Positions 1 to 8,735 of a stretch of DNA of 64,000 nt are shown one piece after another. The notes under the pieces were generated by a model. That model saw only the letters and a list, made by a program, of their open reading frames with translations, ran no database searches and was not told the origin of the DNA. How positions within the stretch are numbered: position 1 is the stretch's first letter; each line of letters opens with the position of its first letter. Made by a program: the position numbers and the translations under genes. Source of the DNA: SZUA-547 sp963669265 (GTDB lineage: Bacteria > Pseudomonadota > Alphaproteobacteria > Rhodobacterales > Rhodobacteraceae); assembly GCA_963669265.1 (NCBI GenBank), contig OY769916.1, forward strand, positions 1,922,001-1,986,000, in the 5' to 3' direction.

Positions 1-807
1 TGTCACATCAAGTATGGCCACATTCAGGGCGAACCCACCTTTGTGGTCAAGATCGCAACCGGTTTCCCTCAAAACCCGGATCTTGGCTTACCCTCCGGCA
101 ATGGGGTCATTCTGGTGCTTTCGGCGACCAACGGGCGGGTCGAGGCAGTCTTGCACGACGAAATGATGCTGACCGACATCCGCACCGGGTTGGGTGGTGC
201 CATCACGTCTCGGCTGCTGGCGCGTGCTGACAGCAAGCGAGTATTGATCGTCGGGACCGGCCCGCAGTCGCAACGACAAGTGGAGGCGCATGCGGCTCTT
301 CTGCCCGGCGCAGTTTCATTTGAGATTTGGGGTCGAAACCCATCGAAAGCCAAGGCCTTGGTGGCATCGCTTTCCGGAAGTTGGGATATTTCCCCTGCCA
401 GCGACTTGGAACAGGCCGTCGGACGAGCGGACATAGTAGTCACGGCCACTGGATCTAGGGCTCCCCTGATCAAGTCGGAATGGGTGGCGTCCGGAACGCA
501 CATTACCGCTGTCGGCGCCGATGCCCCCGGTAAGCAGGAACTTGACCCGACGCTCGTCGCCCGCGCCGAGGTGGTCGCCGTCGATCAGATAGCGCAATGC
601 GTCGACCATGGGGAGGTGTCGCACGCTGTCGGGGAAGGCACCATAGTCGTGGAAAGCCTGAACGAGATCGGCGCAGTGCTGACGGACGCCAGTTTAGGAA
701 GAACAGCGCCTGACCAGATCACCGTGTCGGACTTAACGGGGATTGCGGCGCAAGATATTGCCATGGCAAACACAGTGCTATCAGAATTTAGGAAACGGCA
801 TCGTTAG
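1..807 (+). CDS. Ornithine cyclodeaminase / mu-crystallin family protein, 5'-truncated
   Basis: The reading frame is open from base 1 and begins inside the protein (CHIKYGHIQGEPTFVVKIATG), so the true start lies outside the window. About 268 residues are visible of a family that is usually 310-340 long. The early KYGHI..TFVVKIATGF block and the Rossmann stretch VLIVGTGPQSQRQVEA mark the OCD/mu-crystallin fold, which binds NAD(P)H. Members include ornithine cyclodeaminase, ketimine reductases and opine-type dehydrogenases; the substrate here cannot be read. The gene is separated from the downstream catabolic cluster by an insertion sequence, so any operon link is lost. Family call is firm, specific function open. 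Confidence 0.85.
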   Translation, partial: CHIKYGHIQGEPTFVVKIATGFPQNPDLGLPSGNGVILVLSATNGRVEAVLHDEMMLTDIRTGLGGAITSRLLARADSKRVLIVGTGPQSQRQVEAHAALLPGAVSFEIWGRNPSKAKALVASLSGSWDISPASDLEQAVGRADIVVTATGSRAPLIKSEWVASGTHITAVGADAPGKQELDPTLVARAEVVAVDQIAQCVDHGEVSHAVGEGTIVVESLNEIGAVLTDASLGRTAPDQITVSDLTGIAAQDIAMANTVLSEFRKRHR

Positions 808-920
808 ACCACGATGTGCGCGCAGACTAGAAGTACGGAACTCGCTGAGAAGGCCTGAATGGCAGCTTTGTCCCGACTCCAGACGTCCGTGCAATGTGCA
901 GCGAATGACCGAGTCGAGCC

Positions 921-2454
921 GATTGTGTTGAAAAAGCCGTTGGATTTTGGCCGGGTGGCTTCAGCTATCGGGCTGATCGTTTTGGATAATCTGCGCCTAG
1001 CCCGCCCACTTATCCGGCGATGGGCGCCATCGGCTTGAGCTTTGCCAGTTTCCGGAGGTTTTGGGCGGTCGCTGCGAGGGTGAATTCATCCTGGGCGCCG
1101 CAGGGTCCTCTTAATCGGAGCCGCCCCAGCCCGAGGATGCGTTTGAGGTGGGCGAACAGCATCTCGACTTTCTTGCGCCGCTTCTGCGCTGTTGGGTTGA
1201 ATTCAGAGGCGGTGCAGCGCCGCACGAAATCCCTGACGATTTCATACTTCTCTCTGTTGATGGCGCGCAAATCGGTGTTCGGGCAGCATTTCGGTTTGGA
1301 AGGGCAATTTAGGCAGTCGGCTTTCAACGCCCTGTATTTGCGCGCTTTCAGCCTTGGCGCTGTCCGAGCGGGATCGGAATATCGCCGTCTCGTGTGACGA
1401 AGTTCTTTGCCTTCCGGGCAGATGTATCGGTCGTTGTCCTCGTCCCAGGTGAAGTCGGACCGGGACCAGGTTCCGTCCTTGCGTTCCGATTTGTCGAACA
1501 CCGGGATGAATGGGAGGATCCGCCGTTTTATTGTCAGCCAGGTGAGGTTGTCGGATGATCCGTATGCCGTGTCAGCGGCGACCCAATCCGGCTTCAGGCC
1601 GAAGCGCTCTGTGGTCCGGTCGATCATCTTGCGCATCGCGCCTACCTCGGCGGACTTGTTCGACCGGCTGGCGTCCACATCCACGATGACGCCATGATCC
1701 GTGTCGATCAGGTAATTGTCGGAATAGGCGAAGAACGCCGGACCTTTCCGCGCCGCCGTCCATTGGCTGGCAGGGTCCGCATGAGCCGTGAACTTGGACT
1801 TGGCCGTCGTGGCCGCGCCGAAAGCGTCGAGATATTCGCGAACCGCTCGTGACGCATCATTGGGGTCGATCTCTCGGGATGCCCAGTCTTCCGGTTTGCT
1901 GGAATTCTGCTTCTGGACGTCCGCGACGATCAGGCTCGCATCCACGGCAAAGCCCTGTCCGCCGACAAGGCCCTCCTCCATGCAGCGCGTCACGGTCGCC
2001 TCGAACACGTGACGCAACAGCTCGCTCGCGCGGAAGCGGCCATGGCGGTTCTTGGAGAAGGTGGAATGATCCGGAATTCGGTCGGTCAGATCGAGGCGGC
2101 AAAACCAGCGATACGCAAGGTTCAGATGCACCTCTTCACACAGCCGCCGCTCTGACCGGATGCCAAAGCAATAGCCCACCAGAAGCATCCGGATCAGCAG
2201 CTCGGGATCGACCGAAGGACGGCCCGTGTGGCTATAAAATTCCGCCAAGTGCGTGCGAAGGCTTGTCAAATCGACAAACCGATCAATCGACCGCAACACA
2301 TGATCCTGCGGCACATGATCTTCCAGCGAGAACTCATAAAACAGCGCCGATTGCGCCTCCTGCCTTGACCCCATCATCGCGATCCGTCCTCCTCAATATC
2401 GGAAGTGAATCAGCGAGTTGACCGCCGATCAAGAGCGAGTTTTTCAACACAATC
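921..2454. mobile_element. IS1182-type insertion sequence
   Basis: A transposase gene is bounded by a 15-bp perfect inverted repeat: GATTGTGTTGAAAAA at 921-935 and its reverse complement at 2440-2454. The repeats lie about 75 bp beyond each end of the transposase ORF, as expected for IS ends. No clear target-site duplication is seen in the flanks (gtcgagcc on the left, agcccgg on the right), so the exact outer base is uncertain by a few nucleotides. The copy looks intact. Confidence 0.85.
1010..2377 (-). CDS. IS1182 family transposase
   Basis: 455-residue transposase. The N-terminal region (about residues 15-120) carries the DUF772-like segment with GRPSVDPELLIRMLLVGY and RSERRLCEEV. The catalytic DDE core is spread over FAVDASLIVAD (around residue 144), DWVAADTAYGS (around 265) and the late KKVEMLFAHLKRILGLGRLRLRG block, which holds the final Glu. 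A cysteine cluster (CLNCPSKPKCCP) sits in between, typical of the IS1182 branch of DDE_Tnp_1 transposases. No frameshift or stop is present, so it may be active. Confidence 0.9.
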   Translation of the reverse strand: MMGSRQEAQSALFYEFSLEDHVPQDHVLRSIDRFVDLTSLRTHLAEFYSHTGRPSVDPELLIRMLLVGYCFGIRSERRLCEEVHLNLAYRWFCRLDLTDRIPDHSTFSKNRHGRFRASELLRHVFEATVTRCMEEGLVGGQGFAVDASLIVADVQKQNSSKPEDWASREIDPNDASRAVREYLDAFGAATTAKSKFTAHADPASQWTAARKGPAFFAYSDNYLIDTDHGVIVDVDASRSNKSAEVGAMRKMIDRTTERFGLKPDWVAADTAYGSSDNLTWLTIKRRILPFIPVFDKSERKDGTWSRSDFTWDEDNDRYICPEGKELRHTRRRYSDPARTAPRLKARKYRALKADCLNCPSKPKCCPNTDLRAINREKYEIVRDFVRRCTASEFNPTAQKRRKKVEMLFAHLKRILGLGRLRLRGPCGAQDEFTLAATAQNLRKLAKLKPMAPIAG

Positions 2455-2549
2455 AGCCCGGATCGGACGTCCAAAAAAAGATGCGAACACTGTTTGTTTC
2501 AGGCTACGCTTACAGACAATACTATTGAGCCAAATGAAATGGAGCGTAC

Positions 2550-3038
2550 ATGTCGGATGGGCATGCGGGCAGCTGCCTTTGCGGAAAAGTAAGGTACGAT
2601 ACCGGCAGCGAACCGCTGTGGGTAACAATTTGTTATTGCCGCTTTTGCCAGCGTGCGACTGGTTCGGATCGAATGATCGAGCCCATATTCGAACGCGAGG
2701 CCTTTGAGTTCACTCATGGCTGTCCCGCCGTCTATTCGCTCCCATCAGACGGCAGCGGGAAGGAAGTTCAAGTTCATTTCTGTCCTGAATGTGGGACGAA
2801 ACTTGCCCTGACATTCGAGCGCTGGCCCGATAGGTTGGGTATTTATATAGGCACTCTGGATGACGCGACTTCGATCACAGCCACGCCAGAAAACAGCAAG
2901 CACATCTTTGTCTCAGAAGCACGCCCGGGAACGATCCTTCCCTCAGGGTTCAATACCTTTGACCGCCACATGACTGAGAACGATGGCACCCCTATTGAAC
3001 CAATCGTTCATTCGTCACCACACTTGGTCAAGCGATAG
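2550..3038 (+). CDS. GFA / CENP-V domain protein
   Basis: 162-residue zinc-binding protein of the glutathione-dependent formaldehyde-activating enzyme (Gfa-like) family. Seen: SCLCGKVRY near the N terminus, CYCRFCQRATGS around residue 28, and FCPECGTKL around residue 77, which together give the cysteine ligands of the two zinc sites. The start at 2550 is supported by a ggag about 6 bases upstream. The family was named for glutathione-dependent formaldehyde activation, but most members have unknown substrates. It stands alone between the IS and the first GntR gene. Confidence 0.85.
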   Translation: MSDGHAGSCLCGKVRYDTGSEPLWVTICYCRFCQRATGSDRMIEPIFEREAFEFTHGCPAVYSLPSDGSGKEVQVHFCPECGTKLALTFERWPDRLGIYIGTLDDATSITATPENSKHIFVSEARPGTILPSGFNTFDRHMTENDGTPIEPIVHSSPHLVKR

Positions 3039-3228
3039 GTTGCCTAAGAAACTTCACCACAAAGACAGCTTTGTGCCGCTTCGCGGACGTTAAGCCGAAA
3101 CGCAGCAAACGACTGCGTCGAGCCTAAAGGGCCTTTGCTGCGCCGTCGCGATCGGCTGCTCGCCGCCATATACAGCCACCTGTAAATCTCGCAGCGAAGC
3201 ACGCTCTTCACATAGCGGATTTGATGAC

Positions 3229-3243
3229 TATAGTTATATAGAA
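3229..3243. promoter_or_regulatory. Candidate GntR operator upstream of first GntR gene
   Basis: TATAGTTATATAGAA lies about 30 bases before the first GntR start and shares the 9-base block TATATAGAA with the perfect palindrome in front of the second GntR gene (4894-4907). The symmetry here is imperfect. Role as autoregulatory operator is inferred. Confidence 0.4.
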
Positions 3244-3273
3244 GCAAAGATGTGAATTGAATTAGGTATCATT

Positions 3274-4008
3274 GTGAACGCCGCTATCGCCGGGGATGAA
3301 CGTCTGCCACTTTATCAACGCCTCGCAGACGAACTGCGTGGCGAAGTGATTGACGGACTGCGCCGGCCTGGCGATAGAATTCCTTCAGAAAACGAGCTGG
3401 CTGAGACATACCAGATGGCGCCGGGAACAGTGCGTCGCGCTTTGGCGGAACTGGTTTCGGACGGGTTGCTGGAGCGGTTCCATGGCAAGGGTACATTTGT
3501 CCGTCGTCCAAGCTTCGACAAGTCGCTGTTTCGCTTCTTTAGATTCCGCGGGTCGCATGGCGAATCCGCTGTTCCCGCAAGTCGGATTCTCAACCGTGTC
3601 GTCGCTCGCGCGCCCAGTTACGTCTCAGCGCGTCTGGGGTTGGACGACGGGGGCTATGCGATCTCGATGACACGTATCCGCCTGATAGACGGCGAACCGG
3701 TTCTCGTAGAGGAGATCTGGCTGCCAGAGGCGCGGTTCGCGGCGTTCCTGGAAATTCCTGCCGAAGACGTCGGGCCGCTGCTCTATCCCGTTTATGACGC
3801 CAAATGCGGCCAGTTGATCGCCGTCGCCGAGGAGGCGCTCAGCGCTGAGGCCGCCAGTGACGAGACGGCGGCACATCTTCATGTAGATATTGGCACGCCT
3901 GTGATGGTTATCGAGCGACTCGCCAAAGGATATGATGGGGCGGCGTTGGAATGGCGTCGCACTCGCGGCCGGGCCGATCAATTCCACTATCGTGTCGATA
4001 TCCAGTAG
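3274..4008 (+). CDS. GntR family transcriptional regulator (HutC/UTRA type)
   Basis: 244-residue regulator. The N-terminal winged helix (residues about 8-75) has the family pattern LPLYQRLADELR, PGDRIPSENELAETY, PGTVRRALAELVSDGLLERFHGKGTFV. The rest is a UTRA ligand-binding domain with SMTRIRLIDGEPVLVEEIWLP and the closing RTRGRADQFHYRVD. The start is GTG at 3274. It is a clear paralog of the regulator at 4936-5673, with near-identical motif order; the lactonase-like gene lies between them. It probably senses a small organic acid linked to this cluster, which is inference. Confidence 0.9.
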   Translation: MNAAIAGDERLPLYQRLADELRGEVIDGLRRPGDRIPSENELAETYQMAPGTVRRALAELVSDGLLERFHGKGTFVRRPSFDKSLFRFFRFRGSHGESAVPASRILNRVVARAPSYVSARLGLDDGGYAISMTRIRLIDGEPVLVEEIWLPEARFAAFLEIPAEDVGPLLYPVYDAKCGQLIAVAEEALSAEAASDETAAHLHVDIGTPVMVIERLAKGYDGAALEWRRTRGRADQFHYRVDIQ

Positions 4009-4058
4009 TAGCCCACGGATTGACGCTAAACGCTATCGGTTAGCATTGCATCCTAAGT

Positions 4059-4874
4059 TTATGCGGCTTCGCGCCATCGTTCGACCCAGTCTAGCGCCTC
4101 CGGATAGCTGTGGTGGTTCTCAAACCGAGTCCACGGCCAGTCGCTTCCCCAGAGCATGTTTTCTGCACCCAATCCGTTCAGGAAGCTATCGAAGATCGGG
4201 GTGCAAAGCGCGGCCGCATGCTCAGAGAGCAGCTTGGGAAAAACGCGATACGGGCCGGAGGTTTTGACAAGCACGCGGCCATTAGGCGCCGACAGGATCG
4301 ACTTGTGACCTGGGCAGGCTAGTGGGTTTTGAGGATCCGGCAGGCCGAAATGATCCACGACGACTGTCCGGCAGCGGTCCAACAGCACGCTCAGGATCGG
4401 CGCAAGACGAGCGCCCTCGCTATGCACCTCCACATGCCAACCGGCATCATCAACCCGGCGAAGAAGCGGTCCCCATGCGTCGGGATCAAGCGGTTGGTCG
4501 CCCATCGGGCCAACGCGATTCAGGCGAACGCCAATGACGCCTGCGGCGCTCATGGCGTCGAGATCAGGAAGATTCTCGTCTGGATCCAATACGACGACTC
4601 CTTTGAACGTCAGATCCGGCATTTCTGCGACGGCGTCCAATGCGTCTAGCATGAACGAATTGTCTGTGCCCAAAAAGCTGGGCTGAACAAGGATTGAGCC
4701 AGCCAAATCCGCGCTGCGAAGCAGCTTCACATAGTCAGCCAGAGTCGCATTGTAGCTTGGCGTGTATCGCCGAACTCCCGACATCGGCAGGTCAGCTCTG
4801 AAAACATGAGCGTGACCGTCGAGCCGACCCTCGACCCCTCCCATCAAGACATTGGCGCCCGTCAAATGCATCAT
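4059..4874 (-). CDS. Amidohydrolase family protein, 2-pyrone-4,6-dicarboxylate lactonase-like
   Basis: Metal-dependent TIM-barrel hydrolase (Amidohydro_2 branch). Seen: DGHAHVF near the N terminus (metal-binding HxH), LVQPSFLGTDNSFMLDAL, WHVEVHSEG, VVDHFGLPD and the C-terminal GSDWPWTRFENHHSYPEA with the catalytic Asp. The VQPS..GTDN pattern is the one seen in LigI-like lactonases. I chose the ATG at 4874 (271 residues): it has aagga just upstream, whereas the longer reading to 4934 would cross the operator palindrome at 4894-4907. It is divergent from the second GntR gene and the tricarboxylate transporter, so it may process the imported acid. Exact substrate unknown. Confidence 0.8.
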   Translation of the reverse strand: MMHLTGANVLMGGVEGRLDGHAHVFRADLPMSGVRRYTPSYNATLADYVKLLRSADLAGSILVQPSFLGTDNSFMLDALDAVAEMPDLTFKGVVVLDPDENLPDLDAMSAAGVIGVRLNRVGPMGDQPLDPDAWGPLLRRVDDAGWHVEVHSEGARLAPILSVLLDRCRTVVVDHFGLPDPQNPLACPGHKSILSAPNGRVLVKTSGPYRVFPKLLSEHAAALCTPIFDSFLNGLGAENMLWGSDWPWTRFENHHSYPEALDWVERWREAA

Positions 4875-4893
4875 TTCGTCCTTGACTGATCTA

Positions 4894-4907
4894 GTTCTAT
4901 ATAGAAC
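4894..4907. promoter_or_regulatory. Perfect palindrome, candidate GntR operator
   Basis: GTTCTATATAGAAC is a perfect 14-base palindrome in the 61-base space between the divergent amidohydrolase (start 4874) and second GntR gene (start 4936). The position suits a repressor site controlling both directions. A related sequence precedes the first GntR gene. Confidence 0.65.
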
Positions 4908-4935
4908 CATAAGACCAGATTGGAGATTCGCCAAG

Positions 4936-5673
4936 ATGCAAAATTGGTCCTCTGAAAGTGACCAGCGCCTGCCGCTCTACCAGCGCCTTGCGGACGAGAT
5001 GCGTCGAGAGGTGACCGCGGGCAGGTGGCGTCCTGGTGAACGCGCTCCATCGGAGAACGAACTGGCGGGGACATATTGGGTGGCGCCTGGAACGGCGCGG
5101 CGCGCGTTGCGGGAATTGGTCGATGAGGGTCTGCTTGAAAGCATCCGGGGAAAGGGCGCATTTGTGCGGAGGCCCAATTTCGACCGCTCGCTTCAGCGCT
5201 TCTTTCGATTCCGGCCGGCGAATGATGGCCGCGTGATCCCCGACGGAAAAATCCTGCGGCGAGAGCGAGAGCCGGCGCCGAGCTATATCGCCAGCCAGCT
5301 CCGCATTCGAGAGGGAGAGGGGGCGGTCTCGATCAGCAGGCTAAGATTGATCGACGATGAACCGGTTCTCCACGAGGAAATCTGGGTCGCGGAGAAGGCC
5401 ATGCCGGATCTCGTGGAGATACCTGCCGAAGAGATCGGCCCGCTTCTCTACGCAATCTACGAAACCAAATACGGCCAACTCGTTACACGCGCGAATGAGG
5501 AGCTAACCGCGGAGTCCGCCAGCGCTGAAACAGCCCGCCATTTGAAAGTTCCCCTTGGCGCTACCGTCATCGTCATCGATCGGCTGGCGTTGGGATACGA
5601 CGGCCAGCCGATTGAGTGGCGGCGAAGCCGCGGGCGGGCGGATCAATATCACTATCAAACCGAAGTTCGTTGA
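4936..5673 (+). CDS. GntR family transcriptional regulator (HutC/UTRA type), paralog
   Basis: 245 residues from the ATG at 4936, which has ggag about 10 bases upstream; a longer in-frame reading from 4852 would run over the operator. The winged helix contains RLPLYQRLADEMRREV, PGERAPSENELAGTY and PGTARRALRELVDEGLLESIRGKGAFV, followed by a UTRA effector domain ending RSRGRADQYHYQTEVR. It matches the regulator at 3274-4008 along its whole length. It is followed after 23 bases by tctC, so it is the likely local regulator of the transporter and the divergent amidohydrolase. Confidence 0.9.
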   Translation: MQNWSSESDQRLPLYQRLADEMRREVTAGRWRPGERAPSENELAGTYWVAPGTARRALRELVDEGLLESIRGKGAFVRRPNFDRSLQRFFRFRPANDGRVIPDGKILRREREPAPSYIASQLRIREGEGAVSISRLRLIDDEPVLHEEIWVAEKAMPDLVEIPAEEIGPLLYAIYETKYGQLVTRANEELTAESASAETARHLKVPLGATVIVIDRLALGYDGQPIEWRRSRGRADQYHYQTEVR

Positions 5674-5696
5674 GAATAGAAAACCAGGAGGAAAAC

Positions 5697-6656
5697 GTGA
5701 AATTCATCCAAATACTCGGATTTACGGCTCTTGGCGCGTCGCTCATCGCCGCGCCCGCCTTGGCCGAATATCCGGAACGTCCAATCGAGCTTACGATTCC
5801 AGCAGGCGCCGGCGGCGGAACTGACACCAGCGCACGAAAGCTGGCGCTCCTCCTTGAAGAGAAACTGGGGACTTCCATTGCCGTCCTCAATGTCGGCGGC
5901 GGTGGCGGTTCTGTCGGGGCCTCTCAGTTCATGCAAGCCAATCCCGACGGATATGCGCTGTTCGCGACATGGAACAGCCCGTTGACCACGGTTCCGCAGG
6001 TGCAGAACGTCGCCTACAGCATCGACAGCTTCACGCCGATCGCTTCCACGTCCGAAACCGCTTACGTGCTTTGCGTCGGCCCAGATTTTCCGGCGAACTC
6101 GGGCGAGGAATTTCTGGCCGAACTCGCCGCCAATCCTGCAAAATACACCTACGGAAATGACGGTATCGGCGGCACCATGCAATTGGCGGCCGAACGCATT
6201 TTTCAGGCCAAAGAAATCCAGGCGGTGCCGATTCCTTTTGGCGGCGCGGGAGAGACCCTGCAGAACTTCCTGGGCGGCCATGTCGATATCTATGGCGGTT
6301 CGATTTCAACGGTCCTGCCCTATGTCGAGAATAATGAGGCCAAATGCTTGGTGGTGACTTCCGCCGCGGACGTGCCGGCCCTGCCGCAGGCGTCTGGCCT
6401 CGAAGCGCTTGGATTGGGTGGTGAGGAAACCCTGTTGTGGCGCGCGATCCTTGGTCCCAAGGGAATGGATCCCGCCATCGTCGAAAAACTGGCCGCGATC
6501 ATCGACGCGTCGGTCAACGATCCGTCCTATGTCGAGTTTCTAGCGACGAAAGGCGAGGTTCCGAACGTTGTGATTGGAGATGCTCTTGCCGATAGGCTGA
6601 AAGCAGAGTTCGACGCGCTTGCAGCGGTGTCAAAATCGTTGGGTCTGGGGAACTAA
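5697..6656 (+). CDS. tctC: Tripartite tricarboxylate transporter substrate-binding protein
   Basis: 319 residues from GTG 5697, preceded by a strong aggagg. A Sec signal peptide is evident (MKFIQILGFTALGASLIAA then PALA/E). The mature part begins YPERPIELTIPAGAGGGTD, the usual opening of Bug/TctC periplasmic receptors, and carries the YGNDGIGGTMQLAAERIF and ILGPKGMDPAIVEKLAAI blocks. It captures a carboxylate in the periplasm and hands it to TctAB. First gene of the tctCBA run; the gap to tctB is one base. The ligand cannot be read from sequence. Confidence 0.93.
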   Translation: MKFIQILGFTALGASLIAAPALAEYPERPIELTIPAGAGGGTDTSARKLALLLEEKLGTSIAVLNVGGGGGSVGASQFMQANPDGYALFATWNSPLTTVPQVQNVAYSIDSFTPIASTSETAYVLCVGPDFPANSGEEFLAELAANPAKYTYGNDGIGGTMQLAAERIFQAKEIQAVPIPFGGAGETLQNFLGGHVDIYGGSISTVLPYVENNEAKCLVVTSAADVPALPQASGLEALGLGGEETLLWRAILGPKGMDPAIVEKLAAIIDASVNDPSYVEFLATKGEVPNVVIGDALADRLKAEFDALAAVSKSLGLGN

Positions 6657-6657
6657 A

Positions 6658-7107
6658 GTGGAAAAGACCCAAGATATCATTCTTGGTCTCGTGATGCTTG
6701 TCATCGGGCTGACCGCCGCTTGGTTGGCCCGATCCTACACGGGCGCTGGCGGGACGTATCCAATGGTGCTCGGCGCGGTGCTGGCCGTGCTCGGTATGAT
6801 TGTGGCGGTCCGCGCGGTCCGTAGCACGGCTAATGCTGAGCGTACTCTTGTCGACGCGCCACTTCAGCTGGTTATCGCATTGGGCGTTGGAGCAGCCTAT
6901 ATCGCGATGGTCGTGCCAGTCGGCTTCTACACCTCCTCACTGATGTTGATGTTCGCCATACCCCTGGCCCTTGGCTTTAGAAGGCCGGTCTACCTGAGCG
7001 TCACGTCGATCGGGTTTGTCGCCATCGTCTACATCGTTTTCTCGATCCTGCTGGAAAAACCGCTTCCTGCGGAATTCTGGGCCGGCGTACGGATGGAAAG
7101 CAGCTAA
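6658..7107 (+). CDS. tctB: Tripartite tricarboxylate transporter small membrane subunit
   Basis: 149 residues from GTG 6658. Four hydrophobic segments can be seen (ILGLVMLVIGLTAAWLA, YPMVLGAVLAVLGMIVAV, LVIALGVGAAYIAMVVPVGF, and the last around LSVTSIGFVAIVYIVFSILL), as expected for the TctB subunit. It sits between tctC and tctA with one base on either side, so the three are one transcription unit. Confidence 0.9.
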   Translation: MEKTQDIILGLVMLVIGLTAAWLARSYTGAGGTYPMVLGAVLAVLGMIVAVRAVRSTANAERTLVDAPLQLVIALGVGAAYIAMVVPVGFYTSSLMLMFAIPLALGFRRPVYLSVTSIGFVAIVYIVFSILLEKPLPAEFWAGVRMESS

Positions 7108-7108
7108 C

Positions 7109-8614
7109 ATGGATTTCTATATCACTGCACTTCAGGCCGTACTGACTGTCGGCCCGATCGCCGCGATGATCGGACTTACATTGCTTGGCGTTTTCATCGG
7201 CGCGCTTCCCGGCCTGAACCCTGTGATGGCCATCGCGCTTTTGCTGCCATTGACCTACACGATGGACCCATTGGTCGCACTGGCCATGGTTGCAGGAATC
7301 TATAATGGGTCGATGTATGGCGGTGCGATCCCGGCGATCCTGTTGCGCATTCCCGGAACACCCGCCTCAATCGCCACGACCTTCGACGGCTTTCCTATGG
7401 CTGAAAAGGGCGAAGCCTCCAAGGCGCTGAAGATCGCTTGCTGGTCCTCAGCCATCGGCGGCATAGCCAGCGCCATAGCTTTGATGACGGTCGGCCCGCT
7501 TTTGGCGCGGGTGACATTGCTCTTCGGTCCTGCCGAGTATTTTTGGATCGCTATGTTTGGCATGGCCTCGGTAGGAGTGATGGTCGGAAGCGACGCGGTC
7601 AAAGGCATGTTGGCGGCGGCGATAGGTCTCTTGATCGGAACAATGGGCATCGACAGCTTGTCGGGTCAGGCTCGTTTCACGTTCGACCAGACATGGCTGC
7701 TGGGCGGCCTGGATTTGATTGTCGTACTAGTCGGGCTTTACGCTTTGCCGCCGGTTCTTCAACAGGCCGAAAAGTGCGATCTAAAAGGACTCTCCGCATC
7801 ACAATTGCGTTTGAACGCGGTGCCCTTTGTTAAGGGCGAACTGCGCAGATTTGTGCCAACTTGGCTTCGCTCATCAGCGATCGGGATCAGCGTCGGAATC
7901 TTGCCAGGCGCAGGCGGCAATATCGCCGCTTTCCTAAGCTACAACGCCGCAAAGAACGCCTCGGACGACCCAGACAGTTTTGGCAAGGGCAATGCTCAAG
8001 GTGTGGCCGCCGCTGAATCTGGCAACAACGCCGACAATGCAGCGTCGATGATTCCGGCGCTCTCACTTGGTATTCCTGGCAACGTCGTCGCCGCGTTGGT
8101 TTTAAGCGCACTTACCATCCACGGCCTGCAGCCTGGACCGCAGCTCTTCCATTCAAATCCAACACTCGTCGGCGGTTTCATGATGGAGATGCTCTTAACG
8201 TCCATTCTTATTTTCCTGGTTGGCGGCGTGGCGGCGACTCGTGTTTTTGCTCAGATCCAGCGGTTGCCCGGCGTCTTGCTCGTACCGTCCGTTCTGATCC
8301 TGATGTGCGTCGGTGTTTACGTCATCAACGGTCGTCCGGTGGATTTGTGGGTGATGTTCGTAGCGGGCGTCGCCGGCTACGTCCTGGAGAAGGTGAACGT
8401 TCCGCTGGCCCCTATCATTCTGGGCATGATCCTTGGTCCCATGGCTGAACAAAGCGTGCGCCGCGCCCTGCTGATTAGCCGCGGAGATGTGACCGAATTG
8501 GTGACCCGCCCGATCTCAGCCGTATTGGTGATTGCGACCATAGGCATGGTCCTTTGGCCGATCTTCAAGGCGATCAAACGAAAGCGGAAAGCCACAGCTA
8601 ATCCGACGTCATAA
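7109..8614 (+). CDS. tctA: Tripartite tricarboxylate transporter large membrane subunit
   Basis: 501 residues from ATG 7109; the longer reading frame into tctB is not needed. The signature FIGALPGLNPVMAIALLLPLTY near residue 30 and the second GILPGAGGNIAAFLSYNAAKN with AESGNNADNAASMIPALSLGIPG around residues 290-340 are the two TctA loops. About 11-12 membrane segments. It forms the secondary, cation-driven channel together with TctB. The gene closes the operon; a long inverted repeat follows 17 bases later. Confidence 0.95.
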   Translation: MDFYITALQAVLTVGPIAAMIGLTLLGVFIGALPGLNPVMAIALLLPLTYTMDPLVALAMVAGIYNGSMYGGAIPAILLRIPGTPASIATTFDGFPMAEKGEASKALKIACWSSAIGGIASAIALMTVGPLLARVTLLFGPAEYFWIAMFGMASVGVMVGSDAVKGMLAAAIGLLIGTMGIDSLSGQARFTFDQTWLLGGLDLIVVLVGLYALPPVLQQAEKCDLKGLSASQLRLNAVPFVKGELRRFVPTWLRSSAIGISVGILPGAGGNIAAFLSYNAAKNASDDPDSFGKGNAQGVAAAESGNNADNAASMIPALSLGIPGNVVAALVLSALTIHGLQPGPQLFHSNPTLVGGFMMEMLLTSILIFLVGGVAATRVFAQIQRLPGVLLVPSVLILMCVGVYVINGRPVDLWVMFVAGVAGYVLEKVNVPLAPIILGMILGPMAEQSVRRALLISRGDVTELVTRPISAVLVIATIGMVLWPIFKAIKRKRKATANPTS

Positions 8615-8630
8615 GCAACGCCTCTCCCTG

Positions 8631-8679
8631 GGTCGCCGGATCGCACGCTGACTTGTGTTTAGGGCGTAGTCCGGCGACC
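8631..8679. repeat. Long-loop inverted repeat after tctA
   Basis: GGTCGCCGGA (8631-8640) and its exact complement TCCGGCGACC (8670-8679) flank a 29-base loop, 17 bases after the tctA stop and about 57 bases before the response regulator. It could be a terminator or a regulatory site; there is no strong T-run, only aaattt after it. Confidence 0.45.
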
Positions 8680-8735
8680 AAATTTCCAGATGCGCAGCGA
8701 ATGTTCGGGTACACCACGCGGGGCGATGTAAGAAA

